The notes below the pieces were generated by a model. That model was given only the letters and a program-made list of their open reading frames with translations. It was not told the DNA's origin and ran no database searches. Of a stretch of DNA of 64,000 bases, positions 1 to 12,400 are shown one piece after another. This DNA comes from Protea cynaroides (taxonomy: Eukaryota; Streptophyta; Magnoliopsida; Proteales; Proteaceae): the NCBI GenBank assembly GCA_028583415.1, contig CM053270.1, positions 61,779,117-61,843,116 of the forward strand, written 5' to 3'. The position numbers were made by a program, and so were the translations under genes. The first letter of the stretch is position 1. Each line of letters begins with the position of its first letter.

Positions 1-2473
1 AAATTGCACAGTGCCTGCTGTGCACAGCCAAAAGAGTTAGTATTGACCAAAGTCCCTTTCATCTGAAAGAAGCAGAGAGGGGAAATGGAGGAGAACCGGA
101 AAGATCTATCATCGCTTCGTAAAGGCCTTCCAATACCTCAAGCAACGCCATGGGGAAGAAAAGGTCAGGAGATGGAGAAGAGCTATGGAAGAAACTGGGG
201 ATAAGAAGGGCGTACGCAGAGTCATAGGGAAGAGGAGGGAAAGGTAAAGTTAAGTGAAAGTTAGTTTTGTCATTTCACAACACTCATATTGGTATTTTTT
301 ACCTTCAAATTTTGAATGTGTGCTGACATCAGCAACTAACAGAAAAATCCAAAGGGAATGGGCCTTTGTGTAACAATGTTTGGCATTTAGGGATCGTATG
401 TGTAATTGTTGTGAACTTTAGGGCAATAGGTGCATTTGGACCTAAGTCCAAGGGTGGTACGAGTAATTTTCCCTCTCTTTTTTTACCTCCAAAAAAAGTA
501 GAGTTTTAAGTTTGAGTCTGAAACTCCAACCTGGCACTAGTATCCCTTAATTATCTCCCTATCTATAACGTCTACAGTATCCCTGATCTAGCCAAGAATA
601 GAGCAAACATCAAACCAGAATTTTAACATTCCCTCACAGATTCCTTCAATAGAACGTCACCAACACTTAATTGTTCCTTTTATTCTTGTCTGATGAATGA
701 GAAAGAACATATATGGAAAAAGAAAACTGAAGTAGCACAAGGACAGCCCAAGATCATAAACAGATTAATATTGACACATGCCATTGCCCAGATCTTGATT
801 ATAATACTTCCTGTCCATCACTCAGAATGACATTTATGTTTGCAATAAAATGGCGAATCCAAGATGCTCATATTCAAAATGCCTTGAGACAAGATAAAAC
901 CCATCAACAACTTCCACATCAAATGAGAATTCTGTAATAAAAATCTAGTTGATCTCTAGAGATCTCTCTACACACTTTTAATTTCAGGAAATTGTGAAGG
1001 CCACAATATTGTTTCCAAAAGATGCCAGAGGCACTTCCCTAGCAAAACTAGGGCGATACATCTCTATATTCCACATGATACAATCCAAACAGCTGACCTA
1101 CCTACTTTCTGTTGTGTGAAAATCTCGGCAAAATCTCCAAAATCTTGACCTCCTCGAGATCTCATAAATTTTGGAAATCTCAGACTTTATATGTTCAAAA
1201 AAGACTATCACAGTGAGATTTTCGAGATCTCAAAAATCTCGGACCTCACCAAGACCGGGTCGAGATCCGAGATTAAAAATCTTGGGTGTGATTAAGTAAT
1301 ATACTCAATGAACTAATAAGCATCTGACTTTGAGATCAAACCAGGCCACAATGGCTATTTCCCACTAAAAGATGCCAAAGTCATTTCCCTAGCAAAACTA
1401 GGGCAATACTTCGTTATATTCCTTGTCACACCCCAAACAGCTGACATACCTAGTCGCTTTTTTGTGGAGAACCATTCTGATCAACCAAGTGATACTTCTT
1501 TTGCATCACTTAATTCATAAGACGTCCCTGTGAATCTTTTCCAAAACCAGAAGAAGATGAGATAAAATACAGTCTAGCTTAACTGAATTTGACAACAGTA
1601 TATATCCCCCAAGACAGGATTTATATTAACTCTTAACTCAAAGCTCCTAAAAGCACTAAGAAATCCATTATGTTCTCAGACAGTCAATAATGACAGAAGA
1701 AGCACCAAGGTACCCGATTAGAAATCTTGCTGCCTAATACCAAGTGACCTACTGTAATCCTCAAACAGATAACTGCTGTTGCCAATCCTTACCACTCAAG
1801 GTTTCCTAAACTGAAACTAATGGCTAATAAAACCATTCCAGAAAGTTCAGAATATAACTTGATGGTGTCAACTAAATCACAGAATGTAATTCAGGACAGA
1901 ATTCACAACCACCAACCTCATAAACAACATAAGATGTGCCTTCCACTACATATCATTGTATCAACTATCAAGTAGTATCGCCATAATAGGTTTTAAGCAA
2001 CAAACTATGCTTGGACCCAATGACCAACAGGATTGAATATGGCTATTTGGAAACTGAACTAGATCATACCAATCAATTTAACTCCAACTAACCCAAACTT
2101 TCATGTAAAAAAAAAATATCTGAATGAGGGATAGTACTAGAATTTGTTGAATAGCAGAAAGTGCTCAAAAACCTCAATAACTACAGGCTTTATTTATTAT
2201 CATGCTTGTCGTCGTCAACGTCTAAGGCATGCAGCTCGATGCCGCGTCTATGTCAACAATCCTCACGTGAGGGTTGAGCACGTGCTTCCCCCAAGAGCTT
2301 ATTATGGTGCTTTTTGAAAATTCCCAAAAAATGTCAAATAGATTCCAACATTTCCGGAAAATTCATGGCATCAAGAAAAGTTGATTCCGTAACCCGAGGC
2401 ATCATCCAGATACTCTCAACCTATCAAGAGATCCCCAAAATGGTTGTGGCCCCGCAAAATCACTTTTAACATC
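1..2473. other. Non-coding stretch left of the TRIM element
   Basis: I see no convincing exon here. If CLASP (6470-8375, minus) continues leftwards, this is intronic or holds exons I could not recognise. About 240-478 looks like the right end of a MITE-type element, closing in a GAGTAATTTTCCC stretch; its left end would lie outside the window. A run rich in 'aaatctcg' and 'gagatct' words lies at 1120-1290 between two direct repeats. Confidence 0.4.
1019..1440. repeat. Pair of direct repeats of about 70-80 bp
   Basis: The block at about 1019-1098 recurs at about 1366-1445. Both carry the core CCCTAGCAAAACTAGGGC and then an 'aaacagctgac.tacct' segment. They are diverged, roughly 80% alike by eye. 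The 270 bp between them is palindrome-rich (repeated gagatctc and aaatctcg words), as if an element had inserted into, or been duplicated with, an older repeat. Confidence 0.5.
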
Positions 2474-2891
2474 TGTAACAAAATAGAAAAAATAAGAGAA
2501 GATAGAGAGAGTCGATGTGTAAAGGAAGGAGAGAGTGTGCTCCTTCCTTTAACATCTGCTAATAGAAAATAGAAAACAACTATTAAATAAGATCTAGGAC
2601 TCTACAAGTCAGAGTCCTAGTCACAAATTAAAGACAAAGTAAACTCCAAATAGGAAAAGGAAACTAACAAACCTAATTGGTAAAGCAAACTAACAAACTA
2701 TTAGGAATCCATATACTAATAGCAGATCTAATTACAATAGAACAGTAAAACTATAAACACAATAAAACTGTAGAGTCATATTCCAACTCAACAACTGTAG
2801 TCAAAGAGTCCTACACCAACTGTGTAGGTCAAAAAGTCTCACACGATGAGGACTGTGAGTAGGTCCCATCGTGTGGACTATAGTATAGGCA
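2474..2891 (-). repeat. 3' LTR of the TRIM-like element
   Basis: This copy starts TGTAACAAAATAG and is homologous to 3091-3489. The right end is set by alignment and is uncertain by a few bases. Confidence 0.65.
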
Positions 2892-2945
2892 AACCAGAAA
2901 AATAATAACAAGATGCAGCAACAGCATTGGTGGCTGCTCACCAAG

Positions 2946-3090
2946 ACGAAAAACTTTAGATGACTCTCAAAACGGCACTTGCTCTAATACCATGATAAAG
3001 AAATTTAGACGACTCTCAAAACGGCACCCACTCTGATACCATGATAATGAAATTTACAAGACTCTCAAAACGGCACCCGCTCTAATACCA
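2946..3090 (-). repeat. Triplicated primer-binding-site unit in the TRIM
   Basis: A unit of about 50 bp occurs three times: a 'gactctcaaaacggcac' segment, then 'gctctaataccatg' (the middle copy has a C-to-T/A variant), then a short A-rich spacer. Each copy ends in a complement of the tRNA primer site. Only the right-most copy (3079-3090) touches the LTR and could prime reverse transcription in the normal position. Confidence 0.7.
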
Positions 3091-3489
3091 TGTAACAAAA
3101 TAGAAAAAATAAGAGAAGATGGAGAGAGTCGATGTGTAGAGGAAAGAGAGAGTGTGTGCTCCTCTTCTTGTAGATTGTATTTATAGAAAATAGGAAACAA
3201 CTATTATATAAAATCTAGGACTCTACAAGTCAGAATCTTAGTCACAAACTAAAGACAAAGTAAACTCCAAATAGGAAAAGGAAACTAACAAGCCTAATTG
3301 GTAAAGCAAACTAATAAACTAATTAAGAGTCCATATACTAATAGGAGATCTAATTACAATAGAACTGTATAGAACTATAAACACTAGGACTGCAGAGTCC
3401 TATTCCAACTCAACAACTGTAGTCAAAGAGTCTCACACGATGACGACAGTAAGTAAGTCCCATCGTATGAATTGTAGTGTAGTGTAACA
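3091..3489 (-). repeat. 5' LTR of the TRIM-like element
   Basis: This is the right-hand copy, beginning TGTAACAAAATAG directly after the primer site and ending TGTAACA at 3489. Confidence 0.65.
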
Positions 3490-6469
3490 AGATCGATACC
3501 ATCAGTCGAAGCCAAGTACATCAAACCCGCACCGCAATCAAACCCTAGTGCATCAAAACTCTCCCCAATAGATCAAGTTGCTCTCAGACAGCCGACACAA
3601 CTCCAATGGACCCCAATTCGTAAAGCGAGCCCGCGCCCCTTCTAAGTAATTTTCTACCTAGGGATATTCTGGTGGATTTACCCTTGGGCGTTCAAGACCT
3701 CTCGATCGTAGGACTTAGATTCTCTCATGAATTTCTCTAAATCCCCAAGGGAACCCGCAATCTCTCGTGACCATTCTCCTTTCGCTGAGAAGTACTCTTG
3801 TACACTCCCAGGGACACACAAGTCCCGCGACCATGTCCCAATAAAAACCACATGGACGTCGCAAGTCCGTCCCCAATGACACAATGTCACAAACCATTAT
3901 CCCCAGTCAAGTGCCTAGTCATTTCTTTGACTCTCACCTATTCCAGATACCAATCAAAGAGGAACATTATGTCGACATCACATTTTGTCACACCCCTAAA
4001 CACACCAAGGGAGAACCCAAATGTCCCTCAATGTACCGGGTTTAGACCCATAGTGGGGTCCCAGGTATCCCGCATTGAGAGCCATTTCCCAGATTCTAGC
4101 TATAGTGATCATAATTACCAAAATACCCCTAAGTAGGTTTACTTGGTTAACCCCAAAAAATTCATTTCTCTCCACTATTACCCATGATCACAGTGACCTA
4201 GTACTCACTGAGCGCTTCGAAATCGCTTCAATCAGATTTCCAAATGGCCATTACAAATTTAAAACCCGGTTTGGTCCCAAGTCTTTAAGAGATGAACCAG
4301 AGTCATCGACCAAGACACAAAGTTTGTCGATTCCGACAAAGTATCGACCTTTAATCAACATCAGCGACCCTGTTACAAGTGTTGACCCAGAAAGAACTCC
4401 AGCTTTTTCAAAACTCTTCAATGTTGATTCAATGTGAACTAACGGTTGGATTCACCGGCAAGTTCCCGCTTATCGATACTATGAAATGTTACATATGGTA
4501 GCTGGTCTACAGGACATGGTGAGGTAGGAGGCTATTGAGTCCTCCCAACAAGTGAGCTTTTGAACTCTTTTCCTGCAAATTTGGTGGCACTGGTAATGTT
4601 CATGCGATATGCTGATAAAATGCAACTTGTACGAGAAGGCGGGTCGAGATGGAGATGGCAGAGCAGGCGGGGCCGGTGAAGCTAGCTTGAGGAGTGAATC
4701 GCCCCCATAAACCTAGGATTCCCATTCTCCCTTTTTCATGAGTGATTCAGGCCAATTGGCCATTAACAGTCTGGATATTTTCTGATTGGGATGATTGAAA
4801 GCCTTTGGGCAGTTGAACATATTTGTAAATATTTGACTTATATTTAATTTTGTTCATTTGATACAATACCTGAATCTGAGTTGGATTTCTAGTCCTGCTA
4901 ACATGACAGGTAGATGGAATGAATAACTAGGATAGTGATGATATGATATGGATGTGAGTGGAATGGATGTATTGAATGTAAACGGTCATGGTGGATGAAT
5001 AGGTGAACTTGTTCTGCAGGTGTTCCACCAGGCACGATTTTTCAAGCCCATCCATTTTCAACCTAATCAGCCCAAAAGAAAAAAGTTACAACTTTGTTGC
5101 ATTTCTGAGTGTATAGATACACAGAGCGAGTGCCACGTCCAATCTATGTAGTAATTTTGGCATAATATTCTTAAGGGAAAATTTCACCCATCCCCCTGTA
5201 CTTTCCTTTTATATCACCAACCCCCAACTTTGCCAATAATATTACTCGCAACCTACACTATTAACTTGACTAACAGAAAAATGAGAAATGACCCAATTGC
5301 CCTCCTATGATGAAGAGTCACCTTCAACCCTTCTGCAACTTCTTTCAGTCGATTGAAGCGGTAACCCCTTCATTTGGGTCCTCTATCTCTCTCATCAAAA
5401 TCTTTGTTGGCGAAATCTTTGCAAGCAGTTGGCGTAGCTATCTCTAACCACTGAGCTTCCAAGTGCAGCAACGACTTGAAGAACCAACATAAGCATCACC
5501 GACGCCGAAGAAGAGTATCGTGCTTCCTTTTTTTAGAAGGTTAGAATAAGATTTTCGATTATCCATTGTAATACTCTATTAGGATCCTTGGAAATCGTGG
5601 AATTTTCTCATGCCACAACTAAACAAATCTCGCCTCCACGGTGACAAAACTAAAGTTTTCTCTATAAAAAAAAAGACCGACTATAGTTGCAGAGAGAAAG
5701 AGATGAGGGAGAGAGAACCAGACAGACCATATAGAAGGAGATAAGAGAGACGGACAAATTTGACTCAATTGGAAAGGTCAATTTAAGTGGTAGCCTCTTC
5801 GTTCCCTTCTGTCCAGACCGCCAGATTAAGATGCCCCAAGTAAGCCTATGGCTCTTTGTAGAAAGTGTTTGATTCTCTGCATTTGATACAAGATACTATG
5901 GTCTACATAAAACCATCATCTTCTCTTCCCCTAGTGGTGTACCTCAACTGCCTGGAAGATTACAACCTCGAATCATATTTCACCCACCCCCACCCCCTTT
6001 CCTTTTTTTTTCTTTATCTTTATCAAGTGGGTCACATAACAACCAATCATTCATCTCACTTGGGTTGGTATGATGTTGGTTCCGAGAATGCAAAGAAATC
6101 AATGCTGCGAAGCTTATATTGCTTCCATCTATTTGCGAACTTTTTTTTTTTTTGGTGGGGGGGGTACACCTCAACTAGGTTAAGTTTTCAGACTGGGAGT
6201 TAAAAGAATACACATAAGAACCAGAGACTACATTGTAATAAATCATTCCAGTATCAATCATGAAATTTTCTAGAAAATAAATACGCTATAACACTAATTC
6301 TGAAGAAATGTGAAGTACAATCACTTAATAATGGAAACAGAAACAGATGTTGTAGGGACACACATTTGCAAAACATTATGATAGAACTCCAAATCAAACC
6401 CCAATAGAGTCCATCTATTAATACTGAATAAATGCCTCAAGACCCAACAAACAAATAAGTTCTACTGAC
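3490..6469. other. Non-coding stretch, repeat fragments
   Basis: No exon recognised. At 3986 a TGTCACACCCC start, like that of some plant gypsy LTRs, opens a moderately GC-rich block to about 4700; a similar start occurs at 59997. At about 5165-5560 is a block whose opening ('gggaaaatttcacccatcc') and content resemble other non-coding transposon fragments in the window (240-478, 52390-52480). A C-rich and T-rich tract lies near 5983-6010. Short ORFs in this stretch show no recognisable domain. Confidence 0.35.
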
Positions 6470-7249
6470 CTCAATACACAAAATAGCCGCTTCCCTTACA
6501 CCAGGATTTGAATCATTCAACATCTGTAAAATCTGATAACGCAAAAGCTAAGTACGTATCACCAGGTAAAAAAAATTCTAGCAGGAGTAAAATGATCTGG
6601 GAAAGCAATCTGTTATGGGTCCAAGTAGTGGGTAGAGGCCATACAGGAGGAAGTATAACCCGCTGAAGGGTTGGCTCAGTCGATGCAAAAAGACCAATAG
6701 CCGATGTGACAGTCCGTGCAAACTCTTCCCGGACTCTCCAGCTCTTGTGCGTCCAGGCATAAGATCCAGCTCTTTCAACAATGATAGTTGGGGAAGAAAC
6801 CTACATTGTATATAATCATCGGCTATCATGAGTTCTATGGGTAACACAATACTACAACCATTGTTTATGGTTATTGGTTAAAGTACGATCAAACACAATA
6901 TGAATATCTGATTGAATTTAAAACCGACAACAAATACCAAAAGAAGAAAGATGCAACTTATGAGTGCTAACACACACAAATACCAAAAGAAGAAAGATGC
7001 AACTTATGAGTGCTAACACACACACACACACAGAGGAGGGAGTGAGAGTGTGAGTAAGAGAAGGCACCTATACTCCAACCCCATAATCTCCAACCATTGT
7101 TTATGGTTATTGGTTAAAGTACGATCAAACACAATATGAATATCTGATTGAATTTAAAACCGACAACAAATACCAAAAGAAGAAAGATGCAACTTATGAG
7201 TGCTAACACACACAAATACCAAAAGAAGAAAGATGCAACTTATGAGTGC

Positions 7250-7289
<40 letters not shown>

Positions 7290-8375
7290 GAGGGAGTGAG
7301 TGTGTGAGTAAGAGAAGGCACCTATACTCCAACCCCATAATCTCTACAACAACACAGAAAATTAAAATTATAAAAAATAAAAAATAAAAACCTAGACAAC
7401 AGGAAAATAATAGCATAATCAGAAAGATTCATAATTTCTGAAAAGCCACACGTGTAAATTCATCACCGAAGACTACATCCATAAAAAAGGTTGATCCAAA
7501 TGTCCGCTTGAAAAGGAACGAAACAAAAATCCACCTATCTTAGAGGTATAATTAGGTAAGCCTATCATGTAGTCGCCCTCACCCCAACTTTTTCTTTTTT
7601 TCTTTTTCTTCTGGATTTCCTAGAGCTTCTTCTCTAGGATGCTGCTTCTTCTTGTTGTTGAACTCTAAGTCTCTAACCACGTTGGAAATCTTTTTTATTT
7701 CAATAAAATGGTTATCCATCAAAATTCAAAAAAATTTAAAAAAATAAATAAAAAAACTGAAATCAGCACAGTTGCAGCTAAAAAATATTTATATAATCCA
7801 AGTATTTGAATCCAATTGTCATCTATGTCGTCCAATTCCACCACTATTTACACTCGTCTCCACATCAAAACCTCAGTATAATCATGTCAACAGAAAAATT
7901 TATAAACTTGGTTACAATTGACGGAGCGACCAAATGGATCAAACTGAACACAATGAACCGAAATCCGAATCCCCCGCACATGGATTTCGCTTAAACTTGC
8001 GGTAATAATCAAAATTCGTTCGTTTAAAGACAACAACTTTACCTCCATTAAAGTAAGGAGCAACCTTCTCGCAGCATCTCGAACAGGTTGCTTCCCATCT
8101 CCCAACCTCTCAACTACAGCTGGCACAAGTGCATTAAAATGCAACTTCAAATGCTCACCAGAAAGAACAGCAGCAGAGGCAATGGCTTGCAGGGCCCCCT
8201 GCGAAACCTTAAAATTGTTATCTCTTAAGAGATCCAAGCAACAGTCGACAAGCGAAGAGACCTCTGTCGGAGACAAACTCTTTCTAGAAGCTTCAAGAAG
8301 CTGGTACAACCGTTCCACTCCTGCCATCCTCTCCTTAGTATCCTTAGAACGAGCAATCTCCAAAGCCTCCTCCAT
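6470..8375 (-). CDS. CLASP: CLASP microtubule-associated protein, first three coding exons (partial)
   Basis: This is the N-terminus of the plant CLIP-associated protein, which binds microtubule plus ends and the cortical array through TOG/HEAT domains. Exon 1 is 8043-8375 (111 codons): ATG at 8373-8375, opening MEEALEIARSKDTKERM and containing EHLKLHFNALVPAVVERLGD. The donor is GTAAAG. Exon 2 is 6645-6800 (52 codons; VSSPTIIVERAGSYAW, then WRVREEFARTVTSAIG), donor GTATGG. Exon 3 is 6470-6532 (21 codons; ILQMLNDSNPGVREAAIL), donor GTCAGT. All junctions are phase 0. These correspond to the first TOG-like domain. Intron 1 (1242 bp) holds a tandem duplication and CA repeats. I could not find exon 4 to the left; the full protein is about 1400 residues, so most of the gene should lie outside. 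The assignment rests on remembered similarity to Arabidopsis CLASP and is strong. Confidence 0.93.
6855..7344. repeat. Tandem duplication with CA microsatellite in CLASP intron 1
   Basis: The block 6855-7090 (236 bp) is repeated nearly perfectly at 7091-7344 (254 bp). The length difference is almost all in a (CA)n run, about 8 units in copy 1 and 15 or more in copy 2. Inside each copy a 46-bp unit containing ACCAAAAGAAGAAAGATGC is itself doubled. The near identity points to a recent event. Confidence 0.9.
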
Positions 8376-8800
8376 TGCTGTGGAGGAACAAAAAAACTTC
8401 ACCTATTCGACTAGGGTTTTCCGATCTGGTGAACAAACTGCAGATCTACTCTAGATTTAGCGGATTTGCTTCACTAAATGTGGCTGAGGGTGGTTATTTT
8501 CAGTTGCACGGTCTCTGTATGAGAGAAAATGAAGGAGAGAGGGAGAGAGAGAGAGAGAGATGACTGATGACTGCCGACTGCCGATGGTGAGAGAAACGCA
8601 ATGGTGAAGAGAGAGAGAGTGTGTCAGTGAGAAACGGCGTAAGTTAAAAATTGGGATCGAAACATTGCTGGATTGACGGAGGCGACGATATATCCATCTG
8701 GAACTGGCAGTTATGAGATTACCAGACATTTGCGAGTAATTTACGGGATAATGCCACTGTCTTTGTCCGTACAGAGTACACATGCACTAACTTTTTCTTT
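8376..8800 (-). promoter_or_regulatory. 5' UTR and promoter side of CLASP
   Basis: Directly upstream of the CLASP start codon. On the plus strand it holds a (GA)n run at about 8533-8562, and another near 8610. On the coding strand these are CT-rich tracts, common in plant 5' leaders. No clear TATA box was identified, so the transcription start is unknown. Confidence 0.4.
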
Positions 8801-10028
8801 TTAAACTCGAGAGTAAGGACATGGTACATGTCACCGTAGATGGGCCGGAATACTAACCATTTGATTGACATCTATTCATTGCAAAAGTGTTCTAAATCGT
8901 TGATCTTATGTAACAATATTAATGAAGTGATTCAGTTAGCATATTGCCATTGGTTTGGTATGTATTTACATCGGAGGGATGGGCCCTGGTGACGGTTCAG
9001 CTTTCGTCGTTAGAACAAGTGTAAACCATGCCTGAACCATGTTCCCACTGTAAATAATACAAAATGAGATTGTCAAAATTAGGAGATTTATAATAATATA
9101 TTCTGAGAAGAGAGAGAATGTCAGATAATATTGATGTGATTCATTTTTATTTTATTTTATTTTTTTGTAAAAATAAATATTTTGATTAATTAATAATTAA
9201 ATTGTAATTTTTTTTTCACACTAAAAGCTCGTTGTAGGGAAATTATTCATCCTCTTGAGGTTAAAATGGTGTACTTACTAAATGGATGAGATTTTCAAGA
9301 ACAGAGGACTACCATAATCCTAGTGAAGGATAGCCCAAAGTTCAACTGACGATATCATGAGCCAACCCATTGACATACCTATTCACAAACTGATAGGAAT
9401 AGAAACAAAAAAATTTCCAATAGCCTTCTTATATTTAAGAACACAACCAAAATCTCCAGTGGTGGCAGACTCTTTGGATATAGAAGAGCTGAAATCAAAG
9501 TCTGAGTGAACCTGGAGGTGTTCAATCCAAGACCCAAATGCCATTTGCATATTGTAATGAAGTGTTCTGGCTTCATCGATTAGAAACGACAAAGGTTACC
9601 TAACAGAGTTTACCGTCAGGATACATAAAGGCATGAACAAAGCAAAGAGAACGTAGGCAAAGTTACTTTGAGAATGATCAATGTGTTTTTTGGGCAAAGA
9701 AATCACTGTATCATTCTTCCATGTGGCAATTAGACATGGAATTAGCTATAGATCCATATCATATTGGTTGTATTGGTCGATCCATATTGGTGTCAACAAT
9801 GATTGATACAGGAACAAATAACTGAATTGAAATAGGAAATCAATTGATACTAAAAAAAAGACCACATCAGCATAATTGTCGATACTAATCGATACCTGAT
9901 ATCGATATCAGTACCTAAAAACATGCTATTAAATGAACCACTCAACTAAACTTAGATGAGTGGGCCATTCGGACATAATTTTAACATATTTTTTTTATAT
10001 CAAAAGATTTTCACAATAAAAAATAAAA
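8801..10028. other. Intergenic, AT-rich, no gene seen
   Basis: I find no coding signal. Around 9740-9930 there is a run of 'tcgatac' and 'tatcgatatc' words that recurs in altered form at about 10900-11080, on the other side of the hairpin MITE. It looks like remnants of one dispersed repeat family. Confidence 0.35.
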
Positions 10029-10527
10029 TGGTTAATTATACAGATACCCCTTCTACTGTAGTGAAACTACATAGAACTATCCTGCTTTTACAAAAGTTAT
10101 ACAGAAAATCCCTCTAACAATCCTATCATACAATCTCACCCACACCGTTACTTTTAACTTAACGGTAGAGGGTCAAATTTTTTTAAGACAAAAATACCCT
10201 TACTCAGTGCATTTTTGAAAATGAAAAAGAAAATAAAAAAAATAAAAAAAAATAAAAAAAAATGAAATTGAAATGTTTTGAAGGTAAAAAAGTCTTTTTA
10301 GCATTTAAAAAGAATAAACCCTTTAAAAAAATTTTTGTTTAAAAGACACTTAGTAAGGGTATTTTTGTCTAAAACAAATTTGACCTTCTGCCGTTAAGTT
10401 AAAAGTAACGGTGTGAGTGAGATTGTATGATAGGATTGTTAGAGGGGTGTTCTGTGTAGTTTTTGTAAAAGCAAAGTAGTTCTGTGTAATTTTACTACAG
10501 TAGAAAGGGTGTCTATGTAATTAACCC
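10029..10527. mobile_element. Hairpin MITE, probably Mutator-like
   Basis: The two ends are long inverted repeats: roughly 170-180 bp on each side match in reverse complement with few differences (for example the ACTTTTAACTTAACGG segment near 10150 and its complement near 10395). The termini are TGGTTAATTA on the left and the complement of GGGTTAATTA on the right. A perfect 9-bp direct repeat, AAAATAAAA, flanks it at 10020-10028 and 10528-10536. A 9-bp target duplication is typical of Mutator-type elements. The centre is A/T-rich and non-coding. If transcribed it would fold into a long hairpin. Confidence 0.88.
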
Positions 10528-10536
10528 AAAATAAAA

Positions 10537-11539
10537 GAATAAAAAAACTAAGGAAGCTATAATCCAATAACCTAACCATCATCAGTACAAATCCTTGCCA
10601 GCATAGAAATCAAAAACTTCAAGGATTCTCCATTTAGATCATGTCAAACTGGGACCAAAATGTTTTTATTTTTATTTTATATCACCTCCATGGGCATGTA
10701 TTTCTCTAATACTATCATATAATGGGGTCAGGAGAACAGTTTGAGGAAGAGAGGCCTTAATTAATAGCCATATTATAATTTTGAACTTAAAAATGGGATA
10801 ATTATAGATGCATTAATGCCTTCGGTATCATATCAAAGCATAACATGTACATGTAAATCATCAATCTAAACAAAGGTTTAATAGATGTAGGTCAAATATC
10901 ATATGTTGATGTGACATATCTTTTTAGTGTCAATCAAGTATCAACCGGTATCAGAAAGTATAGGCCAATAATGGTCGTGTGTTGGTCACTATCGATCTGT
11001 ATTGGTAACGTGAAAACCAATATCGATCTATATCGGTCCCCACACTGATTCAATAAAAAAATTGTGTATCAACTAGTATCCGTATCAATACTTAAAACCA
11101 TGCTTCGATGTCTCTTTAAAGATGGCATAGTCGTCAGAGGTTTCTAGGACTAAAAAAGTAGACTTAATAGGAAATTTATTTTTGCTAGAGAAGAACTTAA
11201 TTAGGTAAATTAATGGGCTGACCTAATTTCATGGATTCTATGTTTGGACTCGCAGCCTACATGGGCCTGTGTTACCCTACACGTAAGCATCCAATGGGCC
11301 CAGGTGGGTTTCATTTCAAGGCCCATTTAAAATAGTGTTTGCTTGGGCTTAGAACTTACAAAGAAAATCTAAATCTGAAAGCTCAACTGGATGACAACAA
11401 AAACAAAACTAGTATAAATGTAAAATAGAAAAAAAAAAAAAGGAAAAAAATTAATTTCCCCTCGTGGAGACATTCCATCAGAAACCGTTAAGGTTGCATG
11501 GTTCAAAGCCAAATATGGTCTAAGAGGTACGTTAGAGAT

Positions 11540-11570
<31 letters not shown>

Positions 11571-12400
11571 TGATGATATTCTAATAATTGGCCATGAGTC
11601 CCCAAGACTTTTCTTGCAAAGGAAGTATGCTTTCTTTTTATATTTTTTCTTAATTTATTTTTGTTTTGTTAGGTACAAATAATAGTCATCCATGGAATCG
11701 GACCACATCACTCTAATATCAGTCAATGGAAACACGACATGTTAGCTTGCGCTTATCATGACAATGACCAATAAGAGTCTGTCATGTTAGCTTACATAAA
11801 ACCCTTAGAAACAGTAGAAGTAAGGTTGGCCTCACTACATATAACATACCGAGCATACATTTGCCATTTCTTGCAAATAACGTACTGAACACACATCTGC
11901 CATCCCCTTGAACCCTATAGCATCGATCATAACGACCTGTAAGGATCCAACACGTCAGCATGCGTCGTACTCCCAGAACTAGTGAAAGTACGCTCGGCTA
12001 GTCACACATCCGCCCATGCCCTTATTAAATCATGGAGAAATCCGACGTTAACCACTACCATAAATGAATCTCAACAATACAAGTTCAAGGTTAGACAACT
12101 TGTACAATTAATATTCACTGACTTTCTGAAGTATTAAACAAACCACACTACTTGATGTTTGAATCCTGACTTAAACATCGGAATGGTCACATGATTCAGA
12201 GCCCGACCTCCTTTGTTCGTCCACATGTCTTCTGTAGATGATCTTACCCCGGAAGACAACGTCCATTGATTTTTGCAGCAACATGTTTTATGTAGGATTC
12301 ACATATATTGTTGAGTGTTGATATACATTATTGTGGCTCTTACTTAACGGTTCAAGTTTTTGAGATTAACAATTAAAATATGGTATTAGAGGCACAAAGC
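10537..12400. other. Intergenic, repeat-derived, no gene seen
   Basis: This stretch contains a (CT)n run at about 11543-11570 and dispersed-repeat debris. Short ORFs look spurious. At about 12300-12362 a segment (gatatacat.attgtgg.tcttactta) resembles 15275-15320, beyond the right LTR of the next element. The retrotransposon may therefore sit in a duplicated or older repeat. Confidence 0.35.

Larger units (their letters stand above)
2474..3489 (-). mobile_element. TRIM-like non-autonomous LTR retrotransposon
   Basis: Two direct repeats, 2474-2891 and 3091-3489, start with TGTAACAAAATAG and share most of their length. The left copy has a short extra segment near 2812-2840. Only about 200 bp separate them and no coding capacity is visible, which is the layout of a terminal-repeat retrotransposon in miniature. 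The plus-strand string GCTCTAATACCA (3079-3090) abuts the right repeat. Its complement TGGTATTAGAGC is the usual Copia-type initiator-tRNA primer site, so the element reads on the minus strand with its 5' LTR on the right. The flanking pentamers ACATC (2469-2473) and AGATC (3490-3494) match at four of five bases, a plausible target duplication. Confidence 0.75.

Noticed and set aside
2200..2330. Possible coding block (GC-richer, open on the plus strand) left of the TRIM
   Set aside because: A run of about 37 codons looks protein-like, but I could not match it to a family and it ends at a stop; left unannotated.
7806..8042. Extension of the CLASP first exon beyond 8043
   Set aside because: The frame stays open but similarity stops exactly at a GTAAAG donor, and exon 2 resumes in phase at 6800.
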